Positions 59,444-64,000 of a stretch of DNA of 64,000 nucleotides are shown here, piece after piece (position 1 is the stretch's first letter; each line of letters begins with the position of its first letter). A program made the translations under genes and the position numbers. The stretch is taken from assembly GCA_022779365.1 (NCBI GenBank), contig JALFSI010000010.1, positions 1 to 64,000 of the forward strand, in the 5' to 3' direction. The notes beneath the pieces are model-generated. The model was not told the origin of the DNA and did no database searches. It saw only the letters and a program-made list of their open reading frames with translations. The stretch comes from CAG-170 sp022779365 (GTDB taxonomy: Bacteria > Bacillota > Clostridia > Oscillospirales > Oscillospiraceae).

Positions 59444-61417
59444 ATGGATGTAAAAGCACGCATGGAGCAGCTCGCGCGCGAGCTGGAGGGGCACAATTAC
59501 GCCTATTATGTGCTCGATGACCCCACCATCCCGGACTTTGAATATGACCATATGCTGCGGGAGCTGGAGGAGCTTGAGCAGGCGCACCCGGAATATGCCT
59601 CGCCCCTGAGCCCCACGCGCCGCGTGGGCGGCGAGGCGATCAGCGAATTTCAGAAGGTGCGCCACGCCGTGCCGCTGGAGAGCTTGCAGGACGTGTTTTC
59701 GTTTGACGAGCTGCGCGAGTTTGCGCAGCACGTTGCGGAGGCAGAGCCGGATACGGTGTGGTCGGTCGAGCCGAAGGTCGATGGGCTTTCTGTGGCGCTG
59801 GAATATGAAAACGGGCAGTTTGTGCGCGGCGCAACGCGCGGCGATGGGCTGGTCGGCGAGGATGTGACGGAAAATCTCAAGACCATCCCGTCCATTCCCA
59901 TGCGGCTGGAAGGTGCACCCGAGCGGCTCATCGTGCGCGGCGAGGTGTTCATGCCCCGTGCGCGCTTTCATCAGCTCAACGACGCGCGCGAACAGGCGGG
60001 CAAACCCCTGTTTGCCAATCCGCGCAACGCCGCCGCCGGGTCGCTGCGGCAGCTCGATCCGAAGATCGCCGCCGCGCGCGGGCTGGACATTCTGGTGTTC
60101 AATTTGCAGCTTGCGGACGGCGCGGAATTTCAAACGCACACGCAGACGCTGGACTATCTGCGCGAGCTGCGCTTCAAGGTCATCCCGTACACGCTTTGCA
60201 AAACGGCGGACGACGTTGTGCGCGCGGTGCAGGCGATCGGCGACGGGCGCTATGACCTCGCCTATGACATCGACGGCGCGGTGATGAAGCTCAACAGCCT
60301 CGCCGGGCGCGCGCGCCTTGGCAGCACCGCGAAATTCCCGCGCTGGGCGGCGGCGTTCAAGTACCCGCCGGAGATCAAGGAGACGGTCGTGCAGGACATC
60401 GTGGTGCAGGTCGGCAGGACCGGCGTGCTTACGCCCAAGGCGGTCGTCGCGCCGGTATATCTCGCAGGCACGACGGTGACGAACGCGACGCTCCACAATC
60501 AGGATTTCATCACCGACAAGGACATCCGCGTCGGCGATACGGTCAAGATCCGCAAGGCAGGGGAGATCATCCCAGAAATTCTGGAGGTCGAGCTGGACAA
60601 GCGGCCGGCGGGGACTGTGCCATACCGTCTGCCGCAGACGTGCCCCGTGTGCGGCGCGCCGGTCGTGCGCGATGAGGACGGCGCGGCACTGCGCTGCACC
60701 GGCGCGGAATGCCCCGCGCAGCTCGCTCGGAATCTGGCGCATTTCGTCTCGCGTGAGGCGATGGATATTGACGGGCTGGGCAGCGCCATCGTGGAAACGC
60801 TCATCGAGCACAAGATGCTCACGAACCCCGCCGACCTCTACCAGCTTGACTACGACGCCATCGCCGAGCTGCCCGGGCAGGGCAAAAAGTCGGCGGAAAA
60901 TCTCAAAAACTCCATCGAGGCGAGCAAGCAGAACGACCTTTCGCGCCTTTTGTGCGCGTTTGGCATCCGGCAGGTCGGCACAAAGGCAGCGAAAACGCTG
61001 GCGGCGGCGTTCGGCTCGCTGGACGCGATCATGAACGCGAGTGAGGAGGAGCTGACGGCTGTGCCGGATGTGGGCGCGATCACGGCAAAGAGCATCCGCG
61101 ACTGGTTTTCCAGCCCACAGTCGCGCGACCTCATCGAGCGCCTGCGCGCGGCGGGCGTGAACTTTACAGCACAGCAGCAGGTGACGGACCGCCGCTTTGC
61201 GGGTCTCACGTTCGTGCTGACAGGCGCGCTGAGCCTGTTTACGCGTGAGGAGGCGACGGAAAAGATCGAGCAGTGCGGCGGCAAGGCTGCCTCGTCGGTG
61301 TCGAAAAAGACGAGCTTCGTCGTGGCGGGCGAGAATGCGGGCAGCAAACTCAAAAAGGCAAATGAGCTGGGTGTGCCCGTGCTCTCGGAGCAGGAATTTC
61401 TGGAGATGCTGCAATGA
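59444..61417 (+). CDS. ligA: NAD-dependent DNA ligase LigA
   Basis: 657 residues. N-terminal Ia domain (YAYYVLDDPTIPDFEYD), adenylation motif VEPKVDGLSVALEYENG with the AMP-binding Lys, OB fold, four-Cys zinc finger (CPVCGAPVV and CTGAECPAQ), helix-hairpin-helix domain and C-terminal BRCT (GLTFVLTGALSLFTREEATE). It seals nicks during replication and repair. GAGGTAAG precedes the ATG at 59444; a frame extension to 59366 lies in the repeat. It overlaps the next gene by 4 nt. Confidence 0.98.
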   Translation: MDVKARMEQLARELEGHNYAYYVLDDPTIPDFEYDHMLRELEELEQAHPEYASPLSPTRRVGGEAISEFQKVRHAVPLESLQDVFSFDELREFAQHVAEAEPDTVWSVEPKVDGLSVALEYENGQFVRGATRGDGLVGEDVTENLKTIPSIPMRLEGAPERLIVRGEVFMPRARFHQLNDAREQAGKPLFANPRNAAAGSLRQLDPKIAAARGLDILVFNLQLADGAEFQTHTQTLDYLRELRFKVIPYTLCKTADDVVRAVQAIGDGRYDLAYDIDGAVMKLNSLAGRARLGSTAKFPRWAAAFKYPPEIKETVVQDIVVQVGRTGVLTPKAVVAPVYLAGTTVTNATLHNQDFITDKDIRVGDTVKIRKAGEIIPEILEVELDKRPAGTVPYRLPQTCPVCGAPVVRDEDGAALRCTGAECPAQLARNLAHFVSREAMDIDGLGSAIVETLIEHKMLTNPADLYQLDYDAIAELPGQGKKSAENLKNSIEASKQNDLSRLLCAFGIRQVGTKAAKTLAAAFGSLDAIMNASEEELTAVPDVGAITAKSIRDWFSSPQSRDLIERLRAAGVNFTAQQQVTDRRFAGLTFVLTGALSLFTREEATEKIEQCGGKAASSVSKKTSFVVAGENAGSKLKKANELGVPVLSEQEFLEMLQ

Positions 61418-62082
61418 AGATTACGCTGGTATGCAACTGCGGGCTGCTGATCGAAGCCGGGGGCGCGGCGCTGCTGATCGACGCGCCGAACGGAAAGCTC
61501 CCGCCCTTTGGACAGTTCGCGCCGCAGGCGCTGCAAGCGCTTTTGGCGGCGCAGCCGCCGTATGACCATCTTGCGGGCGTTTGCTTTACGCACCGTCACG
61601 CCGATCACTATGACGCGGCGGCGGTGGAGCGCCTGCGCGCGGCGCGCCCGGATGTGCCGGTGCTGCTGCCGGAAGGGGAGTACGGCGCGTTTGCGGCTGG
61701 TGCGTTTACGATCGAGTATGCGCAGACGCCGCACGTCCCCGTGCCGCCGGAGCTGATGCTGCCGCACTGGTCGCTGCTCGTGCGCGGCGGCGGAAGGACG
61801 ATCTACGTCACGGCGGACAGCGTGCCGGACGCGGCGCTGCACCGCGCGGTGCTCGCGGGGCGCACGGCGGACGCGGCGTTCTGGAACAGTCAGGTGCTCG
61901 CGCACCCGGAGACGCGCGAGCTGCTGAATACCTGTGCGCGGCGCAATTTCATCTATCACATCCCCACCGACACCCCCGATCCCAGCGGCATCCGACGCAA
62001 ATGCGAACGCGACTGGTCGCGCTATGGCGGTGAACTGCCGACGACGCAGCTTTTGTATTGCGGCGGTGAAATAGAACTGTAA
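61414..62082 (+). CDS. metallo-beta-lactamase-fold hydrolase
   Basis: 222 residues. The motif CFTHRHADHYDA is the HxHxDH zinc site; LLIDAPNGKLPPFGQFAPQA and later IYVTADSVPDAALH, YHIPTDTPDPSG fit an MBL fold. No close functional match is clear; members cut phosphoesters, thioesters or lactones. It overlaps the ligA stop by 4 nt and ends at a strong terminator. Confidence 0.85.
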   Translation: MKITLVCNCGLLIEAGGAALLIDAPNGKLPPFGQFAPQALQALLAAQPPYDHLAGVCFTHRHADHYDAAAVERLRAARPDVPVLLPEGEYGAFAAGAFTIEYAQTPHVPVPPELMLPHWSLLVRGGGRTIYVTADSVPDAALHRAVLAGRTADAAFWNSQVLAHPETRELLNTCARRNFIYHIPTDTPDPSGIRRKCERDWSRYGGELPTTQLLYCGGEIEL

Positions 62083-62114
62083 AAAACAGACGATGCACCG
62101 GCATCGTCTGTTTT
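62083..62114 (+). terminator. terminator after the ligA-MBL unit
   Basis: AAAACAGACGATGC (62083-62096) with GCATCGTCTGTTTT (62101-62114), perfect 14-bp stem, ACCG loop, immediately after the stop codon. Confidence 0.9.
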
Positions 62115-62138
62115 CTTACACCTCTCGACAACTCTCTG

Positions 62139-62168
62139 CATACAGTGTGAATGGGCGGTGCGCCGCCC
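62139..62168 (+). promoter_or_regulatory. possible sigma-E -10 box and hairpin ahead of cotJAB
   Basis: CATACAGT (62139-62146) matches the sigma-E -10 pattern CATACAMT at 7 of 8 positions; the -35 is not clear. GGGCGG/CCGCCC (62153-62168) then forms a small hairpin before the ribosome site. In Bacillus cotJ is sigma-E dependent. Confidence 0.3.
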
Positions 62169-62196
62169 GCTACATGATTTGGAGGGAGTTTTTCGA

Positions 62197-62706
62197 TTGA
62201 ACAATTGCACGCAGAATGCGCAGGCGCGCGCGGCGGCGCAGGCAGACACGTCGTCCGCCGCGCAGATGCCCGACACGCTCTATGTCTGCGCCGACCACGA
62301 CGGCAAGCTGCCGAGCTGTGCGCCGCTCGCCGTTCCGTTCGTCCCATTCCAGCAGACAGGCGCGAGCAAATATGCGCTCGATCTCGCGCTGGCGCGCGGG
62401 ACGCTGTTTGAGGGGCTGGATCTGCCGTATCTCAAAATGCAGAACGAGGCATTCACTGACCTCAGCGCGGCGCGGCAGCTTCAGGCGCTCGGCTTTGCCA
62501 TCAACGAGCTGGGACTGTATCTCGACACACACGCAAACGACACCGAGGCGATTACGCTTTACAACCAGTACGCGGAGCTGTATGAGGAAGCCGTGGAGCA
62601 GTACCAGCGCAGCGGCGTGAGCCTGACGCAGCTTGCCTCGACCATGGGCGGGCGCTACGGCTGGCTGAACGATCCGTGGCCGTGGGACTATCGGGAGGAG
62701 GGCTGA
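62197..62706 (+). CDS. spore coat CotJA-CotJB fusion protein
   Basis: 169 residues. The N-terminal half is CotJA-like (CAPLAVPFVPFQQ, ALARGTLFEGLDLPYL, residues about 39-78) and the C-terminal half is CotJB-like (LGFAINELGLYLDTHANDTE, YGWLNDPWPWDY, residues about 92-165). In most spore formers these are two genes of the cotJABC operon coding inner coat proteins. The TTG at 62197 follows GGAGGGAG; the frame is open to 62158. No stop or start separates the halves, so it is a true fusion as written. cotJC follows after 2 nt. Confidence 0.85.
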   Translation: MNNCTQNAQARAAAQADTSSAAQMPDTLYVCADHDGKLPSCAPLAVPFVPFQQTGASKYALDLALARGTLFEGLDLPYLKMQNEAFTDLSAARQLQALGFAINELGLYLDTHANDTEAITLYNQYAELYEEAVEQYQRSGVSLTQLASTMGGRYGWLNDPWPWDYREEG

Positions 62707-62708
62707 GT

Positions 62709-63131
62709 ATGTTTGTATATGAAAAACGGCTGCAATACCCGGTCAGGATCAAAAACACGAACCCGCGCCTGGCGTCGCTCATCATCAGTCAGTACGGCGG
62801 TCCTGACGGCGAGCTCGGCGCGTCGCTGCGCTACCTCAGTCAGCGCTATTCCATGCCCTTCCCGGAGCTAAAAGGTCTGCTGACCGACATCGGTACAGAG
62901 GAGCTGGGGCACTTGGAGATGGTGGGGACGATCGTACATCAGCTGACGCGGACGCTGACGGACGATCAGATCCGGCAGGCAGGGTTTGACGCGTATTTCG
63001 TCGATCACACGGCGGGCGTGTATCCCACGGCGGCGGCGGGCTTTCCGTGGTCGGCGGCGTCGATCGGCGTCAAGGGCGACCCCATCTGCGACCTCACGGA
63101 GGATCTCGCCGCCGATGGTACGACTGCGTAA
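62709..63131 (+). pseudogene. cotJC: cotJC truncated by a mobile element
   Basis: CotJC is a manganese-catalase-like spore coat protein of about 190 residues. The first 136 residues are intact: VYEKRLQYPVRI, GGPDGELGASLRYLSQRY, DIGTEELGHLEMV and KGDPICDLTEDLAAD. After Asp136 the protein runs into GTTA and stops, where CotJC normally continues with EKAR and about 50 more residues. By comparison with Mn-catalase, the metal ligands Glu (in DGEL), Glu and His (in TEELGHLE) remain, but the fourth Glu and the last His are lost. The break coincides with a drop in GC. GGAGGG precedes the ATG. Excision of the element could restore the gene. Confidence 0.8.
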
Positions 63132-63194
63132 GAACAACATATCATCAAAAAACGATAGGACAAGCTATTTCCAAAACATAAGCGTACCGCACAG

Positions 63195-63242
63195 GCGGCG
63201 TTTCTCAATCCCACACAGGGAGAACAGAAACGCCGCTTTTTT
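63195..63242 (+). terminator. terminator-like hairpin at the element edge
   Basis: GCGGCGTTTCT (63195-63205) and AGAAACGCCGC (63226-63236) around a 20-nt loop, then TTTTTT. Perfect 11-bp stem. It can block read-through from cotJ into the element or end a small RNA. Confidence 0.7.
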
Positions 63243-63392
63243 CATGCCCTCATGTTACGCAGTAGAGCAGGAAAAAGCCTTGCAGCAAGCGGCTTTTGGG
63301 GCGCGGTTTTGGCAAGGCAAGGTGTTTATGCCTTTTCCCTTAAAAACGTGCTTCTACTGCGTAACAAAACCACAGCAAAGGAGTGATGAACA

Positions 63393-64000
63393 ATGGCAGT
63401 TTTCCGTGTGGAACGAAACCGCGGCTATACCGTAATGAGCAACCACCATCTACGCAACAGGGGCTTGACCTTGAAAGCAAAGGGGCTGCTTTCGCAAATG
63501 CTGTCCTTGCCGGAAACGTGGGATTACACCCTTGCGGGACTATCCCACATCAACCGGGAAAAAATCGACGCAATACGCGAAGCGGTACGAGAGCTTGAAA
63601 AAGCCGGGTATATCGTCCGCAGCCGCGAACGCGACGAGAAAGGGCGCTTGCGGGGCGCAGACTATATCATTTACGAGCAGCCGCAGCCACCTGTATCGGA
63701 TTTACCTACATTGGAAAATCCAACATTGGATAATCCAACGTTGGAAAACCCTATGTTGGAAAATCCTACGTTGGAAAATCCAACGCAATTAAATAAAGAT
63801 ATATCAAGAACTGATTTATCAAAAAAAGAGAAATCAAATACCCATTCCATTCCTATCCTTTCCCCTTACCCCTCACCTTTCACAGAGGACGCGGCAGAGC
63901 CGGAACGGAAAGGAATGGAAGCGAAAACGCAGAGCGCAATAGAGATTTACAGGGACATCATCAAGGACAATATCGAGTATGACATTCTCATACAGGACCC
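63393..64000 (+). CDS. replication initiator-type protein (winged-helix N-terminus), partial
   Basis: 202 residues in view; the frame runs off the window. The N-terminal 95 residues (MAVFRVERNRGYTVMSNHHL, LSLPETWDYTLAGLSHI, AIREAVRELEKAGYIVRSRE) are the replisome-organiser / RepA N-terminal winged helix found in plasmid and integrative-element initiators. Residues 107-131 are five units of L-E/D-N-P-T/M coded by tandem 15-bp repeats. After a polar linker a helical segment begins (IEIYRDIIKDNIEYDILIQD), which fits the DUF6017-type C-terminus. AAGGAG precedes the ATG. Base composition is well below that of the host genes. Confidence 0.8.
   Translation, partial: MAVFRVERNRGYTVMSNHHLRNRGLTLKAKGLLSQMLSLPETWDYTLAGLSHINREKIDAIREAVRELEKAGYIVRSRERDEKGRLRGADYIIYEQPQPPVSDLPTLENPTLDNPTLENPMLENPTLENPTQLNKDISRTDLSKKEKSNTHSIPILSPYPSPFTEDAAEPERKGMEAKTQSAIEIYRDIIKDNIEYDILIQD
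63711..63785 (+). repeat. five tandem 15-bp iteron-like repeats inside the initiator gene
   Basis: Copies start at 63711, 63726, 63741, 63756 and 63771; the first reads TTGGAAAATCCAACA. Four of the five keep TTGGA..ATCC, giving a palindromic core TTGGA-nn-ATCCAA in the best copies. They code for the PTLENP repeats. In RepA_N plasmids the origin lies inside the rep gene in just such repeats. Confidence 0.75.

Larger units (their letters stand above)
63117..64000. mobile_element. left end of an integrated conjugative/mobilisable element
   Basis: From about 63117 the sequence changes: GC falls to roughly 45-50%, codon use changes, and cotJC is interrupted. It holds a terminator-type hairpin and the start of a replication-initiator-like gene with tandem repeats, a layout common at the ends of integrative elements of Clostridia. 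The left boundary is placed by where CotJC similarity ends (codon GAT, then G); the right end lies outside the window. No integrase is in view. The 260 bp before 63393 hold no supported gene. Confidence 0.7.

Noticed and set aside
59198..61414. 738-codon minus-strand frame opposite ligA
   Set aside because: Antisense shadow of LigA; composition is atypical and no motif is visible.
63711..63785. CRISPR array
   Set aside because: Units are 15 bp, directly contiguous without spacers and in frame within a coding sequence.

Overview
The window is chromosomal DNA from a GC-rich (roughly 60-65% by eye), endospore-forming member of the Firmicutes, class Clostridia; the gene order and protein style suggest the Oscillospiraceae/Ruminococcaceae. 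Evidence for sporulation: gpr, ylbJ, yqfC-yqfD, the spoIIA operon (spoIIAA-spoIIAB-sigF), yunB, cotJ genes, a GerM-domain lipoprotein and a Cys-rich coat-like protein. Evidence for Firmicutes cell biology: MurT/GatD, MltG, SLH proteins, a T-box leader for valS, MutS2 and an HPr/Crh-like protein. No rRNA, tRNA or CRISPR array was seen.
Layout. 1-3645: recG, rpsT and gpr. 3646-5159: an almost gene-free stretch with three DnaA-box matches, palindromes, a three-helix SemiSWEET-like protein, a highly structured candidate non-coding RNA (4407-4665), tandem terminators and a hairpin-rich leader. 5160-21711: an eight-gene surface/envelope cluster: a DUF4430-like secreted protein, an SLH protein, a giant repeat/DUF4430/CxxC protein, a MoxR ATPase, a DUF58 protein, a transglutaminase-like membrane protein lacking its Cys and His, a cadherin-like/PQQ-propeller protein and a lipoprotein with a terpenoid-cyclase-type toroid. 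This is the best candidate for an undescribed system. 21961-37779: coat-like protein, wecG-tmk-DJ-1-mltG-U32 operon, foldback repeat, SLH-SH3-NlpC hydrolase, xth, murT-gatD, UDG, D,D-carboxypeptidase, comEA-like gene, two-component system and GerM lipoprotein. 37837-50743: ylbJ, yqfCD, phoH, ybeY, GNAT, era, yqzL, recO, mutS2, Crh-like protein, uvrC, rsmD, coaD and a coiled-coil protein. 50760-62082: T-box, membrane protein, valS, spoIIA operon, pcrA, yunB, ligA and an MBL-fold protein. 62197-64000: a cotJA-cotJB fusion gene and a cotJC that is cut off where a lower-GC mobile element begins; the element carries a replication-initiator-type gene with internal 15-bp tandem repeats and runs off the window.
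How genes work together. DNA repair and replication enzymes (recG, xth, UDG, recO, mutS2, uvrC, pcrA, ligA) are scattered among sporulation genes. Peptidoglycan functions (MurT/GatD amidation, MltG, carboxypeptidase, NlpC/P60) recur. The 13344-21711 genes are tightly spaced or overlapping, so the ATPase, the DUF58 protein and the exported proteins are probably made together. Function calls rest on motifs read by eye; start sites were set mainly by Shine-Dalgarno position.
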